Assembly: GCA_905221605.1 (NCBI GenBank) | Contig: CAJNDS010002845.1 | Span: 782,713-846,712 of the forward strand | Reading direction: 5' to 3' | Length of the DNA stretch: 64,000 nt | DNA from: Symbiodinium natans | Taxonomy: Eukaryota > Sar > Dinophyceae > Suessiales > Symbiodiniaceae | Part shown: positions 20,751-31,329 of the stretch, in pieces | Numbering within the stretch: position 1 is the stretch's first letter | Layout: each line of letters opens with the position of its first letter | Position numbers and translations under genes: made by a program | The notes under the pieces: model-generated | What the model saw: the letters and a program-made list of their open reading frames with translations, nothing else | Told to the model about the DNA's origin: nothing | The model's database searches: none

Positions 20751-21461
20751 GTCAGCCCCCCCAAGTCCAAGGCACGGGAGCTACTCCCCTGCTGGCCGCT
20801 GCAGAAAGGGGCTTCGTCGACCTCACGAGGAGTCGGTGACTCTTCTGGCTACCACTTCAATGAGCCTTAGGTCGAAGATTGCAGGTGTTTTGCGGCCGCT
20901 GGGCACTGTTTGAGGGCTTCGGGACTTGCAGCATGATTGCGGGTCTTCTCCGCGCGCGCGCGCGCGCGCGTGCAACATCGGCCCGTGCATCATGGTTGGC
21001 GTAACATCTGTGCCCACATCCGGATGCCGGTAGGACGCTCCTGGGACTCCGTGTCAACCGCTCCGTGATGGACTTCGAGGATCGCGCAGGGGGACATGTG
21101 TGTGGGTGTGTGTGTGTGTGTTGATATTGTACACATGTATTTTAGATAGATTTGCTGTATATGTAATATATACATATGTATTTCACGATCTTTTATCAGG
21201 AAAGATAGCCGAACTAGATTGAGATCTGTAAACGCTTGCGGGCGCCGCCTCGGCAGCCGGGCTGGCCCAACGCGCGGTGTCGGCAAGCAAGTCCTATGTC
21301 ACATGGTGCAGCACCACTCACATCATGAGTTCAGGACTTCAGGCGGTAGGAGGGCTTGGAGGGGGGGGTTTGAAGGCGGCGGGGGGCCCGGGAAGAAGGG
21401 AGCTGAGCTTCGGCAGTGAGGCACTTCCGAGTCCGACCACTGGCCCTGCAGTCTAAAAACT
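20751..21461. other. Non-coding with alternating purine-pyrimidine tracts
   Basis: (CG)n at 20952-20971, (TG)n at about 21098-21122, AT-rich sequence with TA steps at 21125-21185 and a G-rich patch near 21360. The first two are classic Z-DNA-prone sequences. No gene supported. Confidence 0.6.
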
Positions 21462-21510
21462 AAACCCTTAACCCTTAACCCTAAACCCTTAACCCTTAAC
21501 CCTTAACCCT
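21462..21510 (+). repeat. Telomere-type C-strand tract
   Basis: A mixture of ccctaaa and cccttaa units, seven or so in number, ending directly before a coding-like exon whose acceptor would be ...aaccctgag. Confidence 0.85.
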
Positions 21511-21513
21511 GAG

Positions 21514-21675
21514 TCAGAAAATAGTCCGCAAGAGCAGCTCCCTGATGCAGGATCGGTCTTTGCTGCACTTTGCCGCGCCGTGGCCCAGTCTCTTCATACC
21601 TTTGTGCCCCAGCAGAAGAAGATGCCTTGTGGAGTGCAGCACAACATGTGTCGGGGGGGCTTGTGGGATCGTTTT
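21514..21675 (+). CDS. Exon behind telomere-type repeat
   Basis: Starting after ccctgag the frame reads SENSPQEQLPDAGSVFAAL, then CRAVAQSLHTFVPQQKKMP and MCRGGLWDRF, with a TTTT|GTTAGG donor. A competing frame (DRSLLHFAAP) is slightly ankyrin-like. A further coding-like piece at about 21825-21890 reads FEARLQELPAAMVPGVALPG after a C-run. Unknown function. Confidence 0.42.
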
Positions 21676-22200
21676 GTTAGGGGGAGCTCGGTTGATCACG
21701 TCAATGAAGGGTCACCCACGAGCCATGTGCGGCCCAACTTACCTGGACCCAGAACCCCAGCCTAAAATGCCGTGCACCTTGACATCGGAGCCCCACAAGC
21801 TCCCCCCCCCTCCCCCCCTCGGGGTCTTCGAAGCGAGGCTCCAGGAGCTGCCAGCAGCGATGGTGCCTGGTGTGGCACTTCCCGGATGCGGGGTTTTAGG
21901 GCAAATTTTAGGGCAGTTGAGGGCGTTCAGTCAGCTTTGGTTGTTTTTTCTTTTGGTTGTTGTTTGGTGGGCTTCGGAGGTTCTGTACACGGAAGTGCTA
22001 TTTCGTGCGGTTTGTAGTCCCCAAATATATTTGTAAAAGTGGGCACCTGTTCTGATGGCCCCGCTAAGCGGGATAGCGCGTGGATCGCAAGCCTTCGCTC
22101 CAGATAAGTTTGTCTACGGCAAGGGACAGACTCCCAGATCTGCATCTCCAGAAGTTTCCCGTGTGTGCAATTGGCAACTAACTAGGGGAAAATGAGGCAG

Positions 22201-23147
22201 ATGCAATGGCTGCAAATCATTCATGCCAGAAGACGTCAACATGGCAGCACCAAAGCCAGCCAAACTCGTCATCAGCCCTACACGATCTAGCAATTTGATG
22301 AGTCAAGGTGGTCACTCAGCTCCGACAGCCGGATGTCGCTGGTGATGGCCCCCTTCACCGAGCTCTAGCAGCCAAGCGCTATGACGAGGCTCTTTTGTGG
22401 AGCTTCTTTGGTTTTGGATTCGAAGTCGCTCCACGGTTTGTGTTCCTATAGCTTTCGTAGTCTCCTACCGTTGGGGTAGTCAAGTCCCAAGCCGTAGTTC
22501 CCAAGATCTGCGCACTTCGAAAAATGTCGGAAGACAAATACGGCAGAAGGACAAAAACACGCCTGCACGTGCATGTTCGGCATTTCTGAGGCCTCTACAA
22601 CACATGTACTCTCAAGTTTGGGGCAAATGAAGTTTGCTAGGTCTTGGGCTTTGGATCTCCAACCGACCCCCCAAGCTCCCAGCCAACATTTTGGCAGCCG
22701 GTACACGTCTGGAAGTCATGGAATCGAGTTCGTTTCGGTATCTGCAAAAAGCCCTGGGTCCGCTGACAAGAACTTGCGGTTTTGGAAGTCATGTTGTCAG
22801 TCCGTGAGGCAGCACTTGTTGCAGCTTTGTTGCGTGTTCTGCCTCTTGGTAGCTTCGCTGAGCTGCTCGCCATCGATTGTCTGGAAGCTTTGTTTATCGT
22901 GCTTCTGAACCTGAACAGACTGGAAGACTTGTAGTGCGAGGCTGCCACCTCCTGATCTATGCTTGCGAAGTTATTCAGTATAGTTTTTTGCCTTGCTGGC
23001 CTGCTAGCCCTTTCTTGTGCGTGCTGCTTTACTACCAGTAGTTTCATCAGGGTTGCACAGTACCCTCAATTCTGAAACTGCTTCGGCAGAGATGCGAGGT
23101 GTATGAGGCGCTGCAAATCCTGACGCAGAGAGGTCTGGCGTCTGCAG
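22201..23147 (+). CDS. Helical multi-exon gene, unknown
   Basis: Exon 22201-22341 reads CNGCKSFMPEDVNMAAPKP and ends at TG|GTGATG. A segment at about 22763-22932 reads LEVMLSVREAALVAALLRVL then AELLAIDCLEALFIVLLNL, and stops. Exon 23051-23147, after ctaccagtagtttcatcag, reads CTVPSILKLLRQRCEVYEA then LQILTQRGLASA, with an apparent GC donor (GCAG|GCCC). The regular leucine/alanine helices suggest an alpha-helical repeat protein (ARM/HEAT or similar), but no family was established. Phases between pieces are untested. Confidence 0.45.
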
Positions 23148-23519
23148 GCCCTCGGTTGGGGCTTCTTGAGCTCCGAGCCACAGATGCTAAGCCCCACCTA
23201 AGCCCCACCCTCCAGGCATCTCATCCATGCCGCGAGTGCAGGTTTAGGATTCCCCGACCTCTTCGTCTTAGTTGGGACATCGGTTCCCCGAAGCCTTTGG
23301 GGCCCATTGGGTTCGCTCTGAGACCCGCTGCTGCTCCGAGACATCGTCTCCCTCCGGTGCCTCGGCACAAAGTTACAAAGGCTTGGCTGAGTTGCGTTCA
23401 GTTCTTTGATCTGCTACCGAGGTGCAGCAACATACATCATGTTTCTGTAGCACAGTGCATATACATGTATTTGTTATGCAACCCCCCTCTCGGTACCTAG
23501 GTTTTGCTGATGTGCGTGT

Positions 23520-24335
23520 TGTGTGTGTGTAAACTTGCGTAGAACAACATTGTCATTGTTTTCGTTAACAAACAACGTACTTAGCTGGTTGTTTTTGTTT
23601 CGTGAGACTCCCTTAATCAAGGCAATTTCAGTAGTTTAGATGGTTTTCGGCAGGGGGTGGGTGCATGAACTAGAGTTGGAGACCATGAACTCATTTGATT
23701 TAAGGAAGGGTGAAGTACATGAATACAATTAGTAGTAGACCCTTAACAACATGAAATCGAAACATTGAACTGGCTAAGTTTCGATACTTTAACCTGACTA
23801 AATGAATGATGTTTTCAAAGCCAATTTCATAGATAATGTTTTCACACTATAATAAAAGTACACTTGCCAGGAAACCTGACTTAATTGCGTCATTTATGCG
23901 TTGATCTGTCTTGTTTTCATCGCTTTCGCTAACAAATAAAGTACTCAATTTCACGAAGGAATCTTTTGTTGAATCTACTTAACTAAAGCAATTTCAACAG
24001 TTAAGTTTGTTTTTCTGAAGGGTTACCCTTAACTGATGAATTGAGCGAACTTAATGAACTACAAAGTTGCGTAAATTCGATTGCGGCTTCTGTTTGTTGA
24101 AGTTGACTCTCTTCAAATAATTTTAATGGCATAATTTGTTGACTAAGGGTAAAGCAAATACATTAAATTACCGGAACTACATAAGTTTAATGGGCTAAAA
24201 ATTAGAATCGTAGTCCTTGAAAATGCATTGAATGGCTTGGCTGTAAATGGAATAATTCCATAGGCCTTCCCGCGCGCTAAGAACTCAATTAGAAGAGACA
24301 GGCTTTGCTTGTGAGCAAGGCTGCTGTTGTACAGC
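23520..24335. other. AT-rich island without genes
   Basis: Composition changes sharply to AT-rich, with phrases such as cttaatcaaggcaatttca, aacaaacaacgtacttag and similar loose repeats (near 23600 and 23990). Only one short open frame occurs. It resembles the island at 56.9-58.3 kb in composition but shares no long identity that I can see. Confidence 0.7.
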
Positions 24336-25470
24336 ATGTACATTGACGAGACGGGAGAGCAAGCATACTTTCAAGTATGCAGCGCGCATCAGTGGAAGCC
24401 TGAAGTGCTTGAGTTGTCCCTTCGAAAAAAAATCGCCGAAGAACCAACTCTGGAGGCCTCTTACGGACAGGGCCTCACGAAAAGATTGTTCCTTTAGGCA
24501 CAGTGCAGCACTTTCAGCACCCAGGCCTTCAAGGCTTCAAGGTGCTCTGCTGTCCCAATGCTGTCTTGTCCAAAAACAAGCATCCAAAAACCAATTCTGG
24601 GAGGCCTGAGTTTCCGAATAGCTTATCCCCTCGAGTCAAACGACTTGGGATGCTTAAGTTCATAGTGGTACAGGGCCTTAGACTCACATTGCCAATGCTT
24701 TGCTCCGAAGAAGCTACGCATGACATGAACTAGAGATAAGTTATTCTGAATGGATAATGAGTTCAGAGCAGAGATATCCACTGACCAATTTACACATGCT
24801 AATTTTGGCCCTTGACGGTTTTTCTTAGTCAGTCTGACTCCCCCGAGCTACTCATCCTGGCTGTTAGCTTCACGGCTCCGCACCTCTGAGCCGTGGATTT
24901 CATGGAGGTGATGCTCTTGACATGCGCAAGCCGAGGAATGAGGCTGGCGAGCAGTTGATCCACTTGAACAGCGACAAGAAGCTCCTTGAGGACAGCACAC
25001 GTGTGCAACCGTGTGTACACCGAAAAAATATGTTCTGCTTCATTGTGATTCGGCTTTGGACCTTTGGACTTTTGAGGTCTTTTTGGTGTGTTTTGGAGCG
25101 TCAACCCAGGGCTGTGGATTTCATCTGTTGCTTTTGCTGTGGCTGCATTACGGTCATGGTTCTGGTGGCGGCGGTGGGCGCGGTATGGCCGTGGAGTGGT
25201 TGCCTTCTGTGCTCATGTTTCGGTGGCTGCCGCTGCTTTGCTCGTGGCGGCGGCTGCTGCTCTTGTTTCGATTCGTGTTGTGGTGTTCATCCTTTTCCTG
25301 CAGTGTTTCGTTTGGAGGCTACGTGTGCTGACAGCCATGACGGCATGAATGGAGTGTTTTTAGAGTGGTCGGCGCTCTATAGCTACTATAGCTTGTGCAG
25401 GGACTCATGCAGTCACGACATGCGGCCTGGTCTCCCAGTTTTCACTTGTTCTCTCGTTACCTTTTCAAAG
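24336..25470 (+). other. Sparse coding signal before the ankyrin locus
   Basis: At about 24905-25010 a plus frame reads DMRKPRNEAGEQLIHLNSD then KKLLEDSTRVQP, protein-like and possibly an upstream exon of the ankyrin locus. The following 400 bases are T/G-rich (FICCFCCGCITV... if translated) and look like intron. 24430-24620 contains a loose duplication of ccaa(c/t)tctggaggcct. Confidence 0.4.
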
Positions 25471-25576
25471 CTGAAGGAGCTTCTCGCGCTGGGAGCGGAC
25501 AGCGGCTCTCGAACTCTCGCCGGCGCAGCGCCATTGCACACGGCCCTCCCCCGGGGGTGCACAGTGGAGCTGAGAC
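25471..25576 (+). CDS. Ankyrin-repeat exon
   Basis: Clear exon. The acceptor is ctctcgttaccttttcaaag and the donor AGAC|GTAAAT. It reads LKELLALGADSGSRT then GAAPLHTALPRGCTVEL. LL-xx-GAD and the xxPLHxA core are diagnostic of ankyrin repeats, which form helix-turn-helix stacks used for protein binding. First secure exon of a plus-strand locus extending to 31.7 kb. Confidence 0.75.
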
Positions 25577-26256
25577 GTAAATTATTAAACTTGCAGATCC
25601 GTAATGGTCTAGGGGACGCTCTCGAAGTCATGCCATCTGAGGAGAAAGTCGGGAAACAAGACATCTGCGCTAACTTCCGCCTTGCTGTTTCGCGAGTTTG
25701 CCTTCCTTTGTCCTGACTCTCGCAGACTCTCGCCCTCGCCCTTTGTTCCCGACTGGTTGGTTCCCAGCTTGTTCTTCACCCATGGTCTCTATACGAAATG
25801 CCTTCCAGGCCCTTTCAAAAGACTCTTTTAGAGAACCTTCTGATCCCTTCTTGAACTCCCAGACTGCCTGGGCAGGTTGCAGCGCTGCCGGGCACAGCTG
25901 TGTCGGGTGTACTCTCACTGTTGCAGCAGAAGTCTCAGGCACAGAGTGCCTCTTCGCCCCAGAATAGATTCTAGCGGCCTAGAGGATTCTACTTGAGGGG
26001 CTCGAAGGCTCTCGAGCACGGGGGCACTCTTAATTTTGGGCTGTATATAGTTCTAGAAGTTTACGACCGACGATTCACGGATTCCGGAGAGGTTGGATGG
26101 AAGAGTGAGCCCAGGTTTTGCCCGTTGCGTGGTTGTGTGACACGGGGTCATAGAGTCGTCGGACCCATTTCACACATGCAAAGGGATGAACACCTGTGCG
26201 ACTGAGTGGAACTGTCCCGACACTAGAAACCCACAGGTAACTCGATCTACGGACAC

Positions 26257-26371
26257 TGAAGATGTGCAGGTCGCGGTGTCTGCAACGGACATGCGCGGAC
26301 GAACTCCTGTGCACTACGCAGCTGCAAGTGGAGATTGGGACAACGTGCAGTGGCTGGTGGCGCAAGGCACC
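26257..26371 (+). CDS. Ankyrin-repeat exon
   Basis: The frame reads TDMRGRTPVHYAAASGDW then DNVQWLVAQG, a near-consensus ankyrin repeat (G-x-TPxHxAAxxGxxxxVxxL). The left boundary is uncertain; ggacactgaag or gatgtgcag could be acceptors. After 26371 the frame meets a stop, and a degenerate TPHSASRN core follows in another reading. Confidence 0.65.
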
Positions 26372-26493
26372 GTTGCCTAAATTTGCAATGCCTCAGGATT
26401 CGAAGCCTCCATCTATAACGCCCCATTCAGCAAGCCGGAATCCGAAACTGCAAGACAAGATCGGCGCGCCCTATATCGTGAAACCAAGGGCGT

Positions 26494-26582
26494 AGATGCA
26501 AAATGTCCTTTTGTCGGGCGAGTCAGGAGCTGACATCCAAGCCAAGGATTCCGATGGCCACCGGGCCGAAGCCATTAACTGC
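26494..26582 (+). CDS. Ankyrin-like exon
   Basis: After aaaccaagggcgtag the frame reads MQNVLLSGESGADIQAKDS then DGHRAEAINCAL, matching the LL-xx-GADIxAxDxxG linker of ankyrin repeats. It runs into a T-run then G-run at 26588-26628, so the donor is not visible. Confidence 0.5.
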
Positions 26583-26587
26583 GCTTT

Positions 26588-26595
26588 GTTTTTTT

Positions 26596-26626
<31 letters not shown>

Positions 26627-26628
26627 GG
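26588..26628 (+). repeat. T-run followed by G-run
   Basis: About 18 T then about 22 G. G-runs of this length can form quadruplex structures. Confidence 0.9.
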
Positions 26629-27711
26629 AGGATTGAAGCAGCCTGGAGCCCTTCCACAGGGTTTGGGATGTTCCGGGCTTGAGCGGAATTTCTGCAAAGC
26701 AAAGTATGACTTTTTTCATTATCGCTACAGTTACTATTCTTAGAAATCAGAAGAGGACCCTACATGATAGCTCAAAGAAAGTGATTGCCGGGTGGGGTTT
26801 GCTGTTACAGATGGGCTTTCGGCCTTTAAGATGTGAGGGCTTCGGATTGCAGAGTTTGACCAGGGCTGATGGATCGGTATGTTCTTACACAACAAGCCTT
26901 TCGCCGTTCAGGACAAAGTGCAACACATTGAGCTTTGGACAGGATCCAGGCACCTTTGCGCGTCCAGCCTAAGGAAACCCCCCTTGTCGCCCAAAGAAGA
27001 GCCCAAAAGCCGATGTGAGAATCTGGGCGTCGAGGTCTGTCTCCACTGGAGGTGGGCCTTGCAAACGGACACTACCACCTGGCCACCGGGATGCAAGAGC
27101 TACGAGAGCTGAGGGGGGAGGGGGTGGGGGGGGGTTGTGCGTTCAGGAGTTGTGTGTGTGTGTGTGTGTCTTTCATGGGCTGCAGGAGTCTAGGGCCGTC
27201 TCTGTAGGGGCCCAGAGTAGCAGAGCGCCGACAAAGAAGGTAGAGAAGCGGTGCAAGAGCACGACTCACTTGCTGGATTTCTGTCAAACACGCTGATGTG
27301 AGCTGTTTGCAAAAAAAATGTTTTCCCGCCGGCCCTGAGGAACCTTACACTCGGGACTTTGTCTGTGTTGAGTTACCGGAGAAAGCCCCGTCAGAAGATT
27401 GTCCCCCCCTTACCTTGCGATCTCTCCCTTGTCCCCTTACCTCGCGATCTCTCCACTCTCTCCACTCTCTCGGTTTAGGGTGCCTTGGTGAGCAGCAAGC
27501 CTGGGTTGGGAGTTGTGCTAGGCCCGGAGAAAGCACCCCACTCAGTTTCCCAAGATCTGTGTCATAGATCTGAGTTTTTTCTACAATCTATGCAAGGTGC
27601 CGCTCTTTGAGACGTTGGGTAGCTCCGTGCTCTTTGCAGCGGCAGGCTTTGGCAATGCTGCTGGGCTTGATTTTGCACCAACTCCCCCCCCCCTTTTTTT
27701 CTGTCAGGGCA

Positions 27712-27745
27712 ACGGAGGTGGTGGTGGTGCTGGAGGTGTAACAGT
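27712..27745 (+). CDS. Short ankyrin-like exon fragment
   Basis: Follows an ideal C/T tract ending ctttttttctgtcag. The frame ATEVVVVLE then meets GTGTAA, a plausible donor. The motif would be the second helix of an ankyrin repeat. Very short, hence uncertain. Confidence 0.35.
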
Positions 27746-27885
27746 GTAGTGATTGCAGCGCGGGTGTTGACGTGTTAGAGTTTGTGTTCCTTGAGTCGCG
27801 GAACACGCGATGTTGCGACTGCGAGAGCATTTTAAACGTGTTTCAATAGCTGCGGCTCCGGGTCTTCTGGGGGTCAGAAGATGCC

Positions 27886-28134
27886 AGAGCACTGGTGGCA
27901 CTACGTGCCACTACGCTTTGAGGTCTCCTTGGTGCAGCAGCTGGTGCTCCAGAACGGCATGTCACCAAATGCCATTGATGCGCCTTGGAAGTTGTCATAT
28001 GCGTTGATGGACTTCGGAAGTCTGCAGGTGATTTTGGCTTCTGCCGATGCTTCGACCATGTTCCGAGGACCAGACTGGCCGCACGCCAATCTTCGAAGCC
28101 GTGGAGAAGGCGAGAATTGATGTAGCCGAGTTCC
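27886..28134 (+). pseudogene. Ankyrin exon with one-base frameshift
   Basis: The first part reads RFEVSLVQQLVLQNGMSPNA then LMDFGSLQVILASADASTMF. At about 28064 an extra C shifts the frame; the next frame continues EDQTGRTPIFEAVEKA and ...DVAEFPGSDL up to a GAG|GTGAGA donor near 28149. Without that base the repeat would be continuous (ADAS... followed by GRTP). The shift is seen directly; whether it is mutation or sequence error cannot be told here. Confidence 0.6.
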
Positions 28135-28357
28135 CTGGCAGCGATCTGAGGTGAGAATGGAGGTTTGGAGGAAGGGAGACTTTCTTTCCACTCCCCGACA
28201 GGACGCCGGAAGCTAGGGCTACAAGAACAGCTCCGCAGCATATGGGGCCTTGATTAGCAGCAGCAAAGGCTTGGAATGACAGCAGGCTTTGCAAAACCTT
28301 CGGTGCACTTTTTTCCGCCTTTGTTCCGGCACGAAATTTGATTTTTTTCCAGCTTGA

Positions 28358-28505
28358 TCTTTCCATTTCTCTCTCGCTCTCTCTGCCTCTGTTTTTTTGG
28401 TTCTCTCTCCATATCTATCTCTCTCCCTCGCTCTCCTTCTCTCGTCTTCTCTCTGCCACTCTCTCTATGTCTCTTGTTCTCTCTTTTCTTTGTCTCTCGT
28501 TCCGC
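28358..28505 (+). repeat. CT-rich low-complexity tract
   Basis: Repeated ctctctcgctct-type sequence, translating to Ser/Leu low complexity on plus and Arg/Glu on minus. Confidence 0.85.
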
Positions 28506-28510
28506 AGCAC

Positions 28511-29004
28511 ACTTGGGGCATTCACCACCAGGACACTCAGAGAGGCTTAAAACGAATCGCACAGGAAATAAGGCTGCGGCAAGCACAACCCCAAGAAGCA
28601 GGCCGAATTAGACGGTTTATGCTCTTAACCGAACACTAGCGAGGTCCTGACATAATCACAAGATCAATCGCAACAAGGTTCATTCCAAGGGGTACGCGGC
28701 GGGAGGCACAAGTCCTCATCAGTTCCTAGAATTTGCAACGTCTTTCGCTGAGGTTTCTGTCCTCGCACCTGAGCTGCATCATGTTCGTGCGCCAGCTCGA
28801 CAACATCAGGCTTTGATGAAGAAGGACATCAGAGGATAGCGGAGCCATGTAGATTCAATGTAGATCATGTCTTTCAGCTGAACTCGCAAACCTGCCGCAG
28901 TCAAAGCTTCTGCTTAAGGCAAAATGCCTCGTTGGTCCACGTCGACAAGGCACCTCTCTGGTTCCAGACCCTGACTTGTGACATAATTGCGATCATGCTT
29001 GGTA
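28511..29004. other. No gene recognised
   Basis: Unique-looking sequence between the CT tract and the minus-strand gene; no convincing exon on either strand. Confidence 0.4.
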
Positions 29005-29568
29005 TCAGCATCTTCTGTCGTCTGTTGCCTTCTTGAGTTTTGAGAACGCGTCGGGTTCTTTGTGACAATACCCGCTTCCTTCATCATTTGTAGTCATCCA
29101 GTCTAGAGCCTGCTGTAGCTTGTGCATGCTGCTCTTCCAGAAAGGGGGCTTAGCGTCTACCTGGTCGGCCGAAGCTTCATTCACCACTGGTCTTCTGCAA
29201 GAGACTTCTGAGAAACAGCAGTGGACACTCAGCGCAGCGCTTAAGCGAAACCGCGCCGAGAGTGGCCCGTTCAAGCGACGTCTGAAACTTGCATAGGCGG
29301 GCATCAGCGTCCTAGCAGCGGCGGTGCTTGCGCAACGGCCTCGCATGGTGGAGCCACTTGGCAGATAACAACAGATCGAAGTCTTGCAAGCGCATCTTTT
29401 GAAACTTGAGCTTCCATTGGTCATTGGAACCCTGATAAGCGTCCCACACAAACTGCCGCCGAATGCAGTAAAGTGCAAATGCATGACACGTCGCATTGCC
29501 CGCGCGCTACATTCCAGTTTGGCTGGCATGTGCTCCCGGTCCAGCGATTTTAGCAATGCACTCAGCAC
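29005..29568 (-). CDS. 187-codon uncharacterised open frame
   Basis: One of the longest ATG-initiated frames of the window, on minus, inside the span of the plus-strand ankyrin locus. The N-terminal half is basic and Cys/Ser-rich (SLDREHMPAKLECSARAMRR). The C-terminal half is convincingly protein-like (SSMHKLQQALDWMTTNDEG, then HKEPDAFSKLKKATDD). A single exon is possible. No family recognised. Confidence 0.48.
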   Translation of the reverse strand: MLSALLKSLDREHMPAKLECSARAMRRVMHLHFTAFGGSLCGTLIRVPMTNGSSSFKRCACKTSICCYLPSGSTMRGRCASTAAARTLMPAYASFRRRLNGPLSARFRLSAALSVHCCFSEVSCRRPVVNEASADQVDAKPPFWKSSMHKLQQALDWMTTNDEGSGYCHKEPDAFSKLKKATDDRRC

Positions 29569-29844
29569 AAGGCGATGCTGTTGAGAGTTAATTTGCTTTT
29601 GGCCGCAAGGTTGATTAGTTAAGCTCCGTTCAGAGAATGTTGGCTTGTTCTCAGGTTGTGGTCTGGGTCCCGCAAATATTCGATCCCAACATCCGTACGG
29701 GGTTTCTAGGACTAGGTTCTATACAGGGTACTACAATGACTACAATGCAGTATAGAGGGTCAGCAGATCCTCACCCGTCGCCTCACACGTTCAAACTAGT
29801 GCCCTGCCAAGAGAACTGTGCTTAGACTTCATCTTCGTTCGCTA

Positions 29845-29995
29845 AGATGATATGTATATATACAATCATGTCTGATCCTAAGATAATGTACATATTATAT
29901 TCTGGCACTCACACATATATGTATATATAGGTACCATAATATATATTTATAGACATATACATATCTGCACCAGCTATACACACATATGTCGACTA
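29845..29995. repeat. AT-rich microsatellite cluster
   Basis: Interrupted (ta)n and (atat)n blocks with catatatgtatata phrases. No gene. Confidence 0.75.
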
Positions 29996-30132
29996 AACCC
30001 CAACCTTGAAATTCCTGAAAACCTAAAGCTTAAAAACGCGCACCTGTAATGGGGCTGCGAGGTTCTTGGTGTCCAAGCACGTGCCGGTGGAGCAGAGGCT
30101 CCACAAACTTTGCGTGTGAGAGACTCGTTTAT

Positions 30133-30493
30133 CTAGGGGAGATGCTTCTTATCAGGCCTTTCTGACGAGACTCGGAATCGATCAGCTCCGAAAGCGCAAG
30201 AAGCCCTGGCCCATTGCAGGCTTGCGAACCTTTCCACTGCGCTTCTCCTGGCCGCTGCGAGCCTGCCCCAGAGCATCGAGGTCTTGGTCAGGCGAGCTTT
30301 GTATCCAGCTGGAACTAAACATGTTGAGGTCATGGCAGCCGACATCACTCAGTTTGAAACACCAGCCTTTACGGAGACGTCTTGGCAGAGTCATCAGAAG
30401 AGCAATGTGGTCCTGAAGAGCCAAACATCTCCCGCAACCCGCCACGAAAGTAAAAAAAGCTCCCATAACCAGCACACACAATGTAGGAAGCAC
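30133..30493 (-). CDS. Doubtful open frames
   Basis: Two overlapping minus frames (30133-30348, 30182-30493) and plus frames cover the same DNA; none has splice support. Recorded only because the stretch would otherwise be blank. Confidence 0.15.
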
Positions 30494-30720
30494 TTATCGT
30501 GCCGCACCTATGACGGGTTTCTGAATTTCTTGAACCAACCGTTTCTGCAAAACGTGTTGCCATCTCCCCCTGCGTGGCCATTCCAAGACAAGCTAATCCC
30601 CTATAACAATACATACTGGAGCTACTGGAGCCCATTTCAGAGCACTCGAGGAAGTGCTTGTAGTGATGGTGCACGAGTGCTATCCGTGCTCCTTGGTTCC
30701 CGACACTCACACTTCCACAG

Positions 30721-30829
30721 GGCGGGCGCTGATCCTCTGGCGGTGGACTTCAAAAACCGATCTGCTCTGCACTTCGCAAGTACCGCAGAGGCAGTCGAGG
30801 CGCAACGGGCGTCTGATTTGCAAGCCCTC
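30721..30829 (+). CDS. Ankyrin-repeat exon
   Basis: After the acceptor ctcacacttccacag the frame reads AGADPLAVDFKNRSALHFA then STAEAVEAQRASDLQALR: linker GADP, then a degenerate S-A-LHFA core. Downstream comes a T/G-rich presumed intron with a (TTTG)n tract. Confidence 0.6.
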
Positions 30830-30883
30830 AGAACGCATTTTGTTATTTTGTTTCTTCGTCTCGTTCTGCTTCGTTTTGTTTCC

Positions 30884-30972
30884 TTGTTTCCTTGTTTGTT
30901 TGTTTGTTTGTTTGTTTGTTTGTATGTTCGTGTGTTTGTGTGTTTGCTTGCTTGTGTGTGTGTGTGTGTTTC
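30884..30972 (+). repeat. TTTG/TG microsatellite
   Basis: About ten gtttgtttgttt units followed by (TG)n; encodes spurious Cys/Val-rich frames. Confidence 0.9.
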
Positions 30973-31329
30973 TTTTTGCGTCGTTGCAATCATGTGCGTG
31001 ACAGTGCTAAATGCATGCCCGGATCTTTCTGTAGGCCTTCAGCTGCAAGTCGTCGTTGTCTTCGCAACGTGTTAAACCGGGGTTGCCGGGCTGAAGTTGA
31101 AACATCCGGGCCGACGACGGGTTGAGCAATTCAATCAGTGCAAGCTGCAAGTGCAAGTAACGAATTATCTGTGGGCTTGAAGAAGTACTATAGCATTCGC
31201 AGAAATCTTGGACCCTTTGTCCAGGTGCTTCTGCGTTTCAACGTGTCCTCCACAAGGATGCATCGGCGGTCTGCTGGGTACCGGCAGTTGGAGACTGTAT
31301 GTCATGTTCGACACTACTACCTCCGCTAT

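Noticed and set aside
25120-25330. Hydrophobic Cys/Val/Leu-rich segment that looks like membrane helices
   Set aside because: T/G-rich intron-like DNA preceding a strong acceptor; hydrophobicity follows from base composition.
30845-31000. Phe/Val/Cys-rich hydrophobic frame
   Set aside because: Translation of a TTTG/TG microsatellite in an intron.
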